Shown piece after piece: positions 1 to 11,075 of a stretch of DNA of 64,000 bases (within the stretch, counting starts at the first letter, position 1; each line of letters starts with the position of its first letter). Source of the stretch: Hysterangium stoloniferum (taxonomy: Eukaryota > Basidiomycota > Agaricomycetes > Hysterangiales > Hysterangiaceae); the NCBI GenBank assembly GCA_015178975.1, contig WHVD01000008.1, positions 434,001 through 498,000 of the forward strand. The letters are read 5' to 3'. The notes under the pieces were generated by a model. That model ran no database searches. It was not told where the DNA came from and saw only the letters and a list, made by a program, of their open reading frames with translations. A program made the position numbers and the translations under genes.

Positions 1-129
1 TATCCCAGTATACCTCCATAAGCTCTAATTACCGCACAATATTCTGTTATCCAGTTTATCCCACCTGTGAATCAACAAATGCATGTAGTTTCATCTATGT
101 CACTCTTCATTCTAATTGAAATTTAACAG

Positions 130-2159
130 AAAAATCCTGCCTTTGTGGCAAGTGTGCCAGGTTTCATTAATGCAGAGGCTTTTGCTATTCATAAGAACCA
201 TGCGACGATGGCACAGTTTAATTCACAGGAAGATGGGGAATTTGAATGTCTGACCCAGCTCCTATTACAAATGGTGGAAGAATCACTGTTCCATGTCGAT
301 GAGAAGTGGAGTTCAGCCTTGCGGGGCTTGTTCATAAGCACTACTCGTCACAATCCAGGTGGTGTAAATAGTGTATGTAGTAATTATGAAGAACTAATGT
401 CCAACCCCGACCCTATAGATATAACAGAAACTCGTATGCAGATAGAAAATTGGCTTTCTGCTTCAGATCAATCCACGAACCTGCAATTGGCACAGGATAT
501 CAAAACCGAAGGTACAGGAACTTGGTTTATTCAAGGCTTGCAGTTCACGAAATGGAAGGAGAATTCTGGTGAATGCCTCTGGGTTTATGGGAGTTGTATG
601 TTTGTTATGTGTGGAACATTTATATCATCTCACCACATTTTTGCCTATAGCTGGTTGCGGAAAAACCATTCTATGGTGAGAAGATCTCAAGGATCCTTAC
701 ATATTAGAATATTACCTAAAGTTCAATTAAAATTCAACAGTTCCTCAATCATTGAAGATATTGAAAAGCATTGTGTTAAGCATACGTCGCATGCATTGAC
801 CTACTTTTTCTTCACCGCCAATAATGCACATGGACCTCAGTCATGTCAGGAATTGATCAAGTCCCTTATTAAACAGCTCACTTCAAGCTGCTATAACATT
901 CCCCCTCGACTTCTTCAACTCTGCAGAGACAGCAGTCGACCACCAACTTGGAAGTCCCTCAAAGTCATATTTGATGATTTACTCGATATGTTCAATCATG
1001 TGTATATCATTTTAGATGCTCTGGATGAATGTTCTGAAATTCCACAGTTACTTGTATGGCTTAAACATCTGGTTGGACACAAGCTTGCAATGCTGCACAT
1101 TCTGGTGACTACACAGCCACAGAGACCTATTCAAAGGCAGCTAGACTCACTGAGCTCAGAACACATTTTCCTGAACAATGCATCCGACAATAATGATATT
1201 ATGGTACATATCAACACCACCTTACAAGAGGAGTGTTACTATTCAATACATAGCAATCTTCGGAGCCAAATATCAGAGACCTTGAATGATCGTGCTCATG
1301 GAATGTATGTTAGCCCCAAAAACCATTAGAGTGCAGTTCATTGATATTGTTAATAGGTTTAGATGGGTATCATTGAAACTAGATTCCCTGAAAAACTGCC
1401 AAAGTCCCAACGAACTCTGGGAACAATTGAATAGTCACCCAATTGATCTATATGACATATACACCAAAATGCTCAGTCAAATCCCTGTAATGTGGAAAGT
1501 AGAGGCTTTGGATTTCTTCCGGTGGCTAGCATTTTCTAAGAAATATTTGGAAGCAAAAGAGCTGGCTCAGATCACTGGAATTAAAATTGGTTATGACATA
1601 CATGATGCACAGCCACCTTTTGACCCACATGCTGTGTACTTTGATCCTCTGGACATCATCACTGTATGCACCAGTCTTGTTATTCATGTAGAAGGTAGGA
1701 TGATATATTTTTACTATCTACCCATCAATTCATTTTCAGCCTATAGGAAAGCTCAAGTTGATCCATGAATCAGTAGCAGAGTACCTCAAATCAGAACTCT
1801 GTGCCTTGGTTGGTGTCAAGGAAAATATGGCACAAGAAGTTATCACAAGGATGTCTCTCATCTACTTGCTCCAGTTTCAACCACAATTCTCTGTTACAAT
1901 TCAGGATTCTACCCAGCTTGAGGAGATTCACCCTTTACTCCATTACTCTGCTTCCCAGTGGATTTCTCATGCAAGGGATGGTGGGGAGGAGGTGTTACAG
2001 AATTGTCAGAATTTAATTTTAAAACTCTTTGAAGAAAATAGTTGCCAATTTCACATATGGGCACCAAGAAGTCTACAAGATATCAGGGACTCTCATCATA
2101 TTGTTTCACCATCTTCCATGGCTATATATCATGGTCTGCATGATATATTGGACATTTGA
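130..2159 (+). CDS. NACHT STAND NTPase gene, 5' end outside the window, C-terminus truncated
   Basis: This is a fungal NLR-like (STAND) signalling ATPase of the NACHT type. Exons I can place are about 130-595, 651-675, 741-1304, 1357-1694 and 1747-2159. Introns have GTATGT, GTGAGA or GTAGGA donors and keep frame. Splicing across 596-650 and 676-740 creates a Walker A motif, GSSGCGKTIL, carried on a 25-nt exon. Walker B is IILDALDECSE near 1005-1040. The segments WLSASDQST, GTGTWFIQG and FRWVSLKLDSLKNC are typical of the family and match the gene at 21-25 kb. The upstream hydrolase-like part is presumably left of the window. The protein ends at TGA (2157-2159) just after the post-NACHT helical region, where its paralogue continues into TPR repeats, so the repeat sensor is missing. 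It may be a truncated or decaying paralogue. Family call is firm; functionality is uncertain. Confidence 0.8.
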
Positions 2160-2314
2160 ACCTATGTATATGTTAGGTATTAATTTTGCTTTCAATGTGA
2201 CTATTTTACTACCACACACTGATCATTGCATCTCAGAACTTCCAATGCCTATTATGTGACTTTTATTTTCTATTATTCTTTTCAATCAAACACCTTTGTC
2301 CATCCATGCATGTA

Positions 2315-3910
2315 CAGTGGGTCAAAAAACTGCCCCAATGTTTGTGCATTTTAGAAAGATTGATATTGTGTGAAGGAATGACATCAGCAAAAATTCTGAA
2401 GAATTCACATGATATACTAGAACATGTTGGCTATCTACCAACTTAAGAAATCATGTGATTCCGATCAAAACTCATTGCTCAATAAATCAAACAAAATAAT
2501 CACTCATTGGGGCAGTTTTTTGACCCTCTATTATTTTACAATCTAATACTTTGTATGACCCCCCTTTGCCTTTAAAACTGCCTGTATCCTCCTAGGCATG
2601 CTTTCTATTAGCTTCTGGCATGTCTCTGGTGGTATTTCAGTCCACTCCTTTGCCACCCTGTCCCATAATTCATGTACTCCTTTGGGTGGTATGTCATATT
2701 GTTGGAGTTTGGCCTTGAGGTGTTGCCAGAGGTGTTCAATGGGATTTAGATCAGGGGATTGGGCAGGCCACTTCATGGAAATTATGTTATTGTCAGAAAA
2801 CCACTGGTCTGCCTTTTTGAGGTATGTTTTGGATCATTGTCTTGTTGGAAGTACCAGTTATCCTCAGCCATCTCCAAACTTTCAATGCTCTCCTCCACTC
2901 CCTCCTCCAAAATCTCACAATACTGCACTACATCCATGTTCCCCTGCATCTCTATCAGCTTCCCCACCCCATTCCAGCTCATCAACCCCAAAACCATCAA
3001 ATTATTCCCCCCTCCATGTTTGACAGTTGGTGTGGTGGTCCCATCTGATACTGGTTCCTCTTGTTGCTTCCAAACATATACCTTCCCATCTGACCCAATC
3101 CTATTCATTTTTGTCTCATCAGTCCTTCCAGTCCTCCATAGTCCAATTTTTATGGTATTGGGCAAACTTTAGATGTTGCTGATGATGAGACCCCTTAAGC
3201 ATAGGGACTTTCTTCTTTATTGCTGACCTAAAGCCAGCTTCCTTCAACACATTCCTAACAGTCTGAGGAGTGACAGAGGTAGATATGATGGAATTTATGA
3301 ATTGGGTGGCTTGGACAGCATTGTCAAGCTTCCCAGAGCTGATTTGACAAATATTTGACTGTTTATCATAAGGGAAAAGCTTGGAAGAATGGCCACCAGG
3401 ATGATTTTCCTTATCCCTCTCTACCTCCCTACTGATCCTGCCAATAGTACCCTTCCCCAGGCCAGTCCTAGGTTGAATTTGACAATGGGAATACCCCTCA
3501 CTGAGGAGAGAAACAACAGAAGAATGCTTTTCAGCAGAGATGGATTTCATAGTGGTGGTAAGGAGTCAAGGAGATGAATGAACAAAGTTTAAGATGCCAA
3601 ATTGATACAAATAAGGTCACATGACATGTTGATGATTTACATGACCCACCCCTACCTTATACTAGTGTGTAACATTGAAAAGCAGAGAAAATAATACAGG
3701 GTCAAAAAACTGCCCCAATGAGTGATTATTTTGTTTGATTTATTGAGCAATGAGTTTTGATTGGAATCACATGATTTCTTAAGTTGGTAGATAGCCAACG
3801 TGTTCTAGTATATCATGTGAATTTTTCAGAATTTTTGCTAATATCATTCCTTCACACAATATCAATCTTTCTAAAATGCACAAACATTGGGGCAGTTTTT
3901 TGACCCACTG
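2315..3910 (-). mobile_element. Tc1/mariner element, family 1, copy A
   Basis: A complete Tc1/mariner DNA transposon of 1,596 bp flanked by TA duplications (2313-2314 and 3911-3912). Both ends read CAGTGGGTCAAAAAACTG. Each terminal block of about 215 bp (2315-2530 and 3695-3910) carries a second, inverted copy of the end at its inner edge, so each block is itself an inverted repeat. Two further nearly full copies lie at 32043-33649 and 47037-48645. The transposase is on the minus strand and broken, so the copy should not be autonomous. Confidence 0.93.
2543..3550 (-). pseudogene. Tc1 transposase remnant (copy A)
   Basis: Reading from MKSISAEKHSSV, the N-terminal part has the paired helix-turn-helix look of Tc1 transposases (EGYSHCQIQPRTGLGKGTIG). 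The DDE core is recognisable: the TDETK acid, QQDNDPKHTS, and SPDLNPIEHLW for the final glutamate. The reading frame is lost near 3119-3165, where the segment around the first aspartate is shortened compared with the sister copy at 32.3-33.3 kb. It is lost again near 2776-2790. The last part ends LKAKGGHTKY, the usual family C-terminus. Catalytic residues are visible, but no continuous protein can be made. Confidence 0.9.
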
Positions 3911-4041
3911 TATTCTACTGTTTCTTAATGAGTATTAGCTTACAGTGGCTTGAAAAACTGTTCTGATAGTTTCTCATTTTTAAAAGGTTGGATTGATATG
4001 TATCACTGACATTAGCAGAAAATCTAAGTAAATTATCAAAG

Positions 4042-4495
4042 TGTCACAACTGTCAGTCACAACATTGTCACAAAACATTCAAGGTAACCTTCGACTATCT
4101 TTTGACTCACCTTCAACAAAATCTTCAACTCAACCTTCTATTCAACATCTTTGACACCCTCAAAACTCAAGTATTTCAACAAACATTCAACTTGTCTCAA
4201 TTTGAGGTCATATATGATTTCATTCTTAGGTCATAGTATAATCATAGTTTAAACAAGAAAGGCATAAAAGGGCAATGAAAGGAAAGAAGGAAGTTAGTCA
4301 GAAAATCTCAACCATCATCTGTATATTAGTTTCTGTATTAATAATCCGAGTCATGTATCGTTGTAATTTTTTGACATTACTTCAGTGAGCCTTCACATCT
4401 AGTATTCGCCTCTCATTTTATCAATAGGATGAAGTAATACTTTGTTGAATGAGGCTTCTAAATTCAACAAATAGAATATTATTCAATTTGTGTCA
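4042..4495. repeat. Solo LTR with 5-bp TSD CAAAG
   Basis: Begins TGTCACAACTG and ends TTTGTGTCA, with CAAAG on both sides (4037-4041, 4496-4500). Removing it and one CAAAG restores continuity of the surrounding Tc1-like inverted repeat, which confirms the boundaries. It contains CATAAAAGGGCAATGA, a TATA-like LTR promoter candidate. A related but truncated copy is at about 26864-27300, and a more diverged stretch is at about 4690-4890. Confidence 0.85.
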
Positions 4496-4900
4496 CAAAG
4501 ATACTATGGGATCATGGCTTGAAGATACATAAGCCTTGATTCATATGATTTGGATCAAAACCTATTGGATAATAAATAAAACAAAACAGCTACTCATTAG
4601 GACAGTTTTTTGAGCCTTCATTTTTTCACCTGTGTTCCTACTGTTATGCACCAGTACAAGGCAGAGAGGGGCTGTGGGAACAATAAAACATGTCATGTGA
4701 CTGCATCACAAACCTACAAGCTCAATTCTGATAATATTCAATTTGACTGTTCTTCAACTTTCAACATTCCTTCAACTTTTTGACTTGATTTCCAACTCAA
4801 CTATCTTTTGAGATTCTTCAACTAATCTTCGACTTGTCTCAGTTTGACATCATTGAAAATGATAAATAGCATAAAAGGGCAATGATAGGAGTGAGGGAAG

Positions 4901-5426
4901 TGTTAAGAGCAGAAACTGACGGATGTTGGCAGACCGACGGGGACCGAATGGAAGGACTTGGCTTCAGCTTATGTGCTGTGTGTTAAGAACTGAAAACTGA
5001 CTGATGTCGGTGGCCGACAGGGACCGATCAGAAGGACTTGGCTTCAGCTTATGTGCTGTGCCCTCATGCACTCACTTGGGTGTCCATATTTCAGAGGATG
5101 AATATATGTCAGAATGTTTATGGATACTCAGAAGTTCTGGGAGTATGGGAGTCTGACTGGGATGGGAGTCTGACTGGGATGGGAGTCTGACTGGGATGGG
5201 AGTCTGACTGGGATGGGAGTCTGACTGGGATGGGAGTCTGATTGGGATGGGAGTCTGACTAGGATGGGAGTCTGATTGGGATGGGAGTCTGACTGGGATG
5301 GGAGTCTGATTGGGATGGGAGTCTGACTGGGAGTCTGACCGGGAGTCTGGGCTGGGAAATGACCACAGAACATGTGTAGAAGTCAACTACTGAAGGGCAG
5401 AGTCCAATGAGTTCCAGGTCATAACA
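4901..5426. repeat. LTR-like unit with duplicated 5' end and internal minisatellite
   Basis: Starts TGTTAAGAGC and ends GGTCATAACA, as in the solo LTRs at 6335 and 43804. The first 78 bp or so are repeated (4901-4978 and again from 4979). The flanks are GGAAG and GGAGG, a possible TSD with one mismatch. The middle is replaced or expanded by a tandem array at 5137-5345. Confidence 0.65.
5137..5345. repeat. Minisatellite, about 17-bp unit
   Basis: About a dozen tandem copies of GATGGGAGTCTGACTGG, with ACT/ATT variants alternating in an irregular order. The open frames across it (repeating SDSHPSQTPIP) come from the repeat period and are not taken as a gene. Confidence 0.95.
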
Positions 5427-5742
5427 GGAGGTGTCTAAATGAGGGCAGAATACCAGAATGGGATTTGCCTTGAAGGGATGATGGTCAGGTTCCAGTGGAT
5501 TCTGGATCTTGATACTGGTCTGGAAGATGGTTCAGACCCAGAGATAATATCCGGGAAATACTCCAAAGAGTTTCCAGGAACAGATCTTCCCATTGATCCA
5601 AACCACATGTATGAAGGCTTATCTTCAAGCCATGATCCTATAGTATCTTTTGTAACTTACTTAGATTTTCTGATGTCAGCAGTCCATACTATCCCAATCT
5701 TTCAAAAATGAGAAAACATTGGGATAGTTTTTTGAGCCACTG

Positions 5743-6334
5743 TAAATAGGGTCTGACTGTTGTTCCATTCCTGACTGTTGCTCCATTTGACCATTGACAG
5801 TTGTGACCATTGTGCCATTTCCAATCTTTTTGTCTTTCCAGTCAGTTCAAATAAAATCCAGTAATTGACTTTAATCTCAAAGGAGCCCAGAATGTCAACA
5901 CAAACTCAGGTTGGCTCAATCAACTGCAGTAAATAAATTTCTATCAAATTTGAGAAATCCCCAATCAATTGCAGTTAATCCAAATAAAATCCAGAAAAGC
6001 CAAATTCCTGACCATTCTGCTCCATCCATAACCATTTTATTCACAGCTGTTCTACTCCAGGCTAGTGGTTCTGAACTATGTCTGAGACTATGCCTGGAGT
6101 CAAAATAGAACCAAAAGTGGTAAGCAGGATCAAGACTCCTTGAGTGCTGAAATTGGTAAGTAGGACTTGGAAAAGTGGTGATGGGTGCAAAGATATGGGA
6201 GGATTGGAATCCAATGTGGGCCCAAATATGAGATCACTACTTGGTCCTAGGAGGATGGTCAAAATATCTTCAATATCCAAACTTTTACTGAAGAACCCTC
6301 ACATTTTTAAGTATAACTGTTCCTTCTGGCTATG
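5743..6334. other. No gene seen
   Basis: AT-rich sequence between the Tc1-like element and a solo LTR. It contains short repeated phrases (gactgttgctcc, accattgacagttg) but no supportable gene. Confidence 0.6.
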
Positions 6335-7076
6335 TGTTAAGAACATAAAACTGACTGATGTTGGAAGACTGACAGGGACTGAAAGGAAGGACTTGGCTTC
6401 AGCTTATGTGCTGCACCCTTGCAAGTTGCCATCAGGTGTCCTTAAATTTCAGGTGGGCAGAAAACTAAGTCCTATTGAACAATCCTCTCAGTAAATCACT
6501 GATCAGAAACTGAAGGATAGTTGGGGGTCATAGGGTCGGAGACTGAGAGTGAGTGAGTGCAAGCAATGGCAGGATCAGGATACTTAGAGCGGGACTATGA
6601 GAGAGGTATACAAGTGGTCTGAGTTGATATTCTGATTGCCTAGTAACTACATTTACAGCAGGTTTATATATGAGTTATTGGCATCTAGAAACTACTAACT
6701 AAGGGAAGAGCAGAAATACTATTTGACAAATAGACTTGACTAGAAACTGGAAGGTTACAATAAGTTTGGAAGCTGCAATTAACTGAGAGTGGAATTATGA
6801 GAAAAGGAAATAGTCCAAGGGTTACAAGTATATACGGGCATAGGTGAAACATAGTGTGGAATGGATCATCATAAGTAAAAGGGGATGTATCAAAGCATAA
6901 CCAGATGGTACAAGTATAACTTGACAGAGGTGTAAATGGGGTTTGATCACCGTGAGGGTATACATCAGTGTCAGTTTACTGACAGTTTCCAATACAATGA
7001 CTTGGGGCCAGTAACTTGAAGTGCAGATGGATGATAGTATCATCAGGGACAGTTGGGTTGCAACATGGTCATAACA
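6335..7076. repeat. Solo LTR with TSD CTATG
   Basis: Starts TGTTAAGAACATAAAACTG and ends GGTCATAACA; CTATG lies at 6330-6334 and again at 7077-7081. It shares the box GGACTTGGCTTCAGCTTATG with the LTRs at 43804, 17675 and 62562, so these are related LTR families. No internal retrotransposon sequence remains, as expected after LTR-LTR recombination. Confidence 0.92.
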
Positions 7077-7139
7077 CTATGACTACATATTCTATAAGTT
7101 TATATTTCATTATCCCAAAATTTTATCTTTAAGACTTGT

Positions 7140-7325
7140 ATGCTCTTTTAAAATATGTACAAATGTCATGGTTAAACAGAATTATTTAGGTTATGACCTA
7201 ATCTTTATGATAGGGTGTATTCTCTAGCATCTGTGTGACTTTTAAAACATGCACAAATGACATGGTTAAACAAGATTATTTGGGCTATGACTTAATCTTT
7301 GCAATGAGATGCATTCTCTCATATG
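7140..7325. repeat. Tandem duplication of about 93 bp
   Basis: Two head-to-tail copies share CAAATG(T/A)CATGGTTAAAC, GATTATTT(G)GG and TATGAC(C/T)TAATCTTT with moderate divergence. No gene is evident around it. Confidence 0.8.
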
Positions 7326-7439
7326 GTATATGTACAGTATATACATGTGAAGTTTCAAAATATAGTTAATATAATTTAAATTTATTTGGTTTAGAAAGTT
7401 AACCAGAAATCTGGCCTGCCAATTGTTAGGATCCCAGTC

Positions 7440-8039
7440 ATTCAACCCCCTGCAACTTTGTTTTACCCTCCTCACCCCTCCAATGTCCTTTCAATCTGTC
7501 ACTACTTCTTGCTTCCTTGATTGGACCTCTTGTTAGGATCCCTGTCATTTCAGACCCCCACAACCTCATAACCCTTTGGCATCCTGCTACCAGTACCCCC
7601 ACCACAGTATCACTGCTCACAGTGCCCCTAACACTTGTTTTCTTTGTAGTTTAGCCCCTTAGTCTTCCATCCCATCTCCATTCCATTTGCTCCCCCATTA
7701 CCATTTCCACATATACATCCCATTTGCCATCCCACACCCTTCAAAACACTTTGCTATATTGTATTTAGTCTCGTTTGGATCCCCATTCCTCCCCCTACTT
7801 CTTTTTGACTCATTATCACTCTCACTTCTCTGATTGGCCCTCTGATCATCCATCCTATTGTATTATAAAGCTCCTTCATGTACGCTACAGTTTCTTTAGT
7901 TTGAATATTGATTTAGATTACCCCCTTCTAATTCTCAGTCCTATTACTCCTGTTCTGATACCCTTGAAGGCATCTTTGGCAAGCTGTGGCTCCTTACTTC
8001 ACAACTCTTAGTAATTCAGCCTTCCAGTCCATTGAGCTA
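7440..8039. repeat. Left part of an interrupted dispersed repeat
   Basis: Related to sequence at about 19600-20060. Shared phrases include GCAAGCTG, CACAACTCTTAG and the terminal GCTAAGTGTTG context. The unit resumes at 18425 after three successive insertions. Its nature, perhaps an old LTR, is inferred. No coding potential is seen. Confidence 0.6.
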
Positions 8040-9624
8040 CAGTGAGGGACAAAACCCTTCCAATGATTTTTAGTTGTGCAAAGATCCTTGAATAACTCAA
8101 GAACCACTGTAGATACAGATCTGAAATTTGGGGGTTGGTTAGGTCTATATGTTATCTATATGCCCTTAAAATATTATGACATAAGCACTAGTATTTCCCA
8201 CACTATAAACAAAACACTAATAAAATCGCATTGGAAGGGTTTTGTCCCTGGTATAAAAAGAACACAAATCAAACAATCTAGTCCTTGGTATAGCCTCTCT
8301 TGGCCTTCAAAACAGCCTCATCCCTTCTAGGAATACTCTCTATCAAGTTCTGACAAGTAGAGGCAGGGATATTCTCCCACTCTGTCTGAACCCTCTCCCA
8401 CAACTCAGGAATACTCTTGGGTGCCACTTCATACTCTCCCAACCTCCTTTTGAGGTAATACCAGAGGCGTTCAATTGGATTAAGGTCAGTAGACTGAGGT
8501 GGCCATACCATGACCATAAATCCATTGTCTGTGATGAATTAATGGCCTTTGTGCTCTTGTGTTTGGTATCATTGTCCTGCTGAAAGACCACATCTTCTGT
8601 GTTCTTGCTATAATACTCCACAGTTGCTTGAAGTTCATCTTCCAAAATGCTACCATAAAGGTCAGCATCCATTCTCCCATTAATATTGGTGGAATATCCT
8701 GGGCCTTCCCACAACATACAGCTCCACAACATCAGATTTCCTCCCCCAAACCTGACCATGCCCTTGACCAGCCTACCACTGAGCACCTCTCCTGCCCTTT
8801 TCCACATCTAATTCCTCCCATATGACCCCAAAAAATTGATTTTTGTCTCATCTGACCAAACAACCCTCTTCCAATCATCCACAGTCCAGTCCTTGTGTGC
8901 CAGAGTAAAGTCCATCCTTGCCTTCCTATACCTCTTATTGAGTAAAGGCCTTTTTCTCTTCACCATAGCCCTCATTTCAGCCTTCTTGAATTCCCTATGA
9001 ACAGTTCTAACTGAAATAGACTCTCCAGTCATATCTTGAATGGTTTGGTGACCTCAGTGGCATTTTCAGCCTTTTGAGAAGTGATTTGTTGAATAGAATA
9101 ATGAATATCTGAGGAGGAAAGCTTGCATAAACAGCCACCAGATGAGTTGGCAAGTGATGAGCAATGGGTATAATGAATTCTGGATATATTGGACAGATCC
9201 TGGCCAGTGATTTCAGAGATCTGAGGAGCAGACTTGCCCTTATTGAGAAAAGTGAGAATATGGCTAAGCTGAGGAGGAGTAAGAGCCTTCATGGTGTAGA
9301 ATGTTGAGCTATGGGGATGTTTTTGGATTGGAAAGTAAACAGATGTATATATATATAATTTTGACAGGTCAGATGATTTTTATTTGCATTTATTTGCATA
9401 TAAACAATATGGTTATATGTTAATCATGTGCCAGGGACAAAACCCTTCCAATGCAGTTTAATTAGTATTTTATTTATAGTGTGGGAAATACTGATGCTTA
9501 TGTAATAATACTTTAAGGGTAAATAGACAACATATAGACCTAACCACTCCCCAAATATTAGTCTTGAGTTATTCAAGAATCTTTGCACAACTAAAAATCA
9601 TTGGAAGGGTTTTGTCCCTCACTG
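8040..9624 (-). mobile_element. Tc1/mariner element, family 2
   Basis: 1,585 bp with ends CAGTGAGGGACAAAACCC and TA duplications at 8038-8039 and 9625-9626. Terminal blocks of about 215-220 bp again contain an inner inverted copy of the end (ATTGGAAGGGTTTTGTCC near 8232). The transposase remnant is on the minus strand. The right end lies only 7 bp from the left end of the 8-kb palindromic element. Confidence 0.92.
8278..9292 (-). pseudogene. Tc1 transposase remnant (family 2)
   Basis: The start MKALTPPQLSHILTFLNKG is an N-terminal HTH region. The core follows: WSDETKINFLGS, then GGGNLMLWSCMLWEGPGY, FQQDNDTKHKS, and STDLNPIERLWYYLKRR with the final glutamate. The C-terminus is VLKAKRGYTKD. 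The frame changes near 9030 and 8515, and a stop lies at 8808-8810 straight after the first catalytic block. It cannot make a full enzyme. The DNDTKH variant replaces the usual DNDPKH. Confidence 0.88.
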
Positions 9625-9631
9625 TAAGTGT

Positions 9632-10391
9632 CACTGGAGGCACCCCAAGATTTTTGGAGTTGGAAAACCTTCAGAAAATCTTGTTATTTGGCCAAATTTT
9701 CTAAGTGTTTTGTGAATTGAAAAACTCTTTGAAAATTCTGAGTTTTAGTAGGTTTTTCTGAGGCCAAAAATTGGATCTGAAATTTTTAAAAATTTGCATC
9801 AGGAAATTATGAGGAAATATTGTTGGAAATAGCCTATTCTTTATGGATTTTCTGAATAAGAAAACTTTTAGAAACCCCTGTATTATGTTAGGATTTTTCC
9901 ACCTAACAAAATCCTATGAAAACTGTAATAATGTGCCTAGAGAAATCAATTGAAAACCACATATTTCTACTTAATTTTGCCCCTGAGGGAATTCAGTGAA
10001 AACTATGGTTTTCTGCCTGAAAAAATCTTGAGCCAAGGCAAAGTTTTTTTAATGTTTTGTCAAGGGGAAAACCATGATGAAGTTTACAATTTAATTATAC
10101 ATAAAATCATTGAATAATTATATATTTCAACAAAATTTTCCTTGGTCACAAACACTATGGAAATTCAAAAAATCCATTTGTGAAATCATGAAGAAATTGA
10201 TGATTTTCCATGAGTTTCTTAGAGGTTTTTCAAGGTGAGAAACCCTGAACCAATGTTTTCCAATTCAGCACAATTCGCAAATATTCAAAAGGATACAGTG
10301 CGATTCAGTGCGATTTGCAAATATTTGAAAAGATACAATGTGATTCATTACAATTCGCAAGTGTTCGGGAATATTCAATGCGATTTGCAAG
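9632..10391 (+). repeat. Left outer inverted arm of the 8-kb element
   Basis: About 760 bp that are the near-perfect reverse complement of 16905-17661. The sequence is AT-rich and non-coding. The match stops at GCGATTTGC (about 10389), where the left copy enters a repeat array and the right copy enters captured sequence. Confidence 0.93.
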
Positions 10392-10419
10392 TTTTCAGGA
10401 GGCTAGAGTGTGACTCTTT

Positions 10420-10985
10420 TAGACTTTTTGCAACTATTCTAGACTTTTTGGGACTATTCTAGACTCTTTGTGATTGTTTGCGACTGTTTGCGACTCTGAT
10501 AGACTGTTTGCGACTCTTTTGGACTTTTTGCGACTCTTTTGGACTTTTTGCGACTCTTTTGGACTTTTTGCGACTCTTTTGGACTCTTTGCGACTCTTTT
10601 GGACTTTTTGCAACTCTTTTAGACTCTTTGTGACTCTTATAGACTCGTTACGACTGTTATAGACTCTTTGCAACTGTTATAGACTCTTTGTGACTCTTAT
10701 AGACTCTTTGTGACTCTTATAGACTCGTTACGACTGTTATAGACTCTTTGTGACTCATGTAGACTCTTTGTGACTTTTTGTGACTCTTCACGACTCTTTT
10801 AGACTCTTTGCGACTTTTTTAGACTCTTTGCAACTTTTTTAGACTCTTTGCGACTTTTTGTGTCTTTGAAAAGTTGCAAAGTTGCACAAAGTTGCACAAA
10901 GTCACAAAGTGTCGCACAAAGTCGCAAAGTATCGCAAAAAGTCATGCTGCAAAAAGTCGCAAAAGTGTCACAAATCATAGCACAG
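10420..10985. repeat. Subterminal tandem array 1
   Basis: Dozens of degenerate copies of a 10-bp half-unit alternating GACTCTTTGC and GACTCTTTTA, giving a period of about 20 bp, ending with the opposite strand phrase AAAGTCGCACAAAGT. A shorter related array is at 14600-14985. This is the kind of clustered short motif that CACTA transposases bind. The Ser/Lys/Gln-rich open frames across it are repeat artefacts. Confidence 0.88.
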
Positions 10986-11075
10986 TGTCTTCACACAATA
11001 ATAATCTATGTAAAAAGCCTCCAAAATTTCTATTATCCTCTTTTCTCTATGACCACAAACAATGATACACTATAC

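Larger units (their letters stand above)
3943..5742. mobile_element. Non-autonomous Tc1-like element broken up by LTR insertions
   Basis: Ends CAGTGGCTTGAAAAACTG (3943) and its complement at 5742 are flanked by TA (3941-3942, 5743-5744). The left inverted repeat can be matched to the right (about 5590-5742) only if 4042-4495, a solo LTR with its own TSD, is removed. An inner inverted copy of the end lies near 4590-4620. A further LTR-like unit is at 4901-5426. No transposase is visible, so it depends on a transposase elsewhere or is dead. Confidence 0.75.

Noticed and set aside
5072..5386. Minus-strand frames with SDSHPSQTPIP repeats
   Set aside because: They are produced by the 17-bp minisatellite and overlap in two frames.
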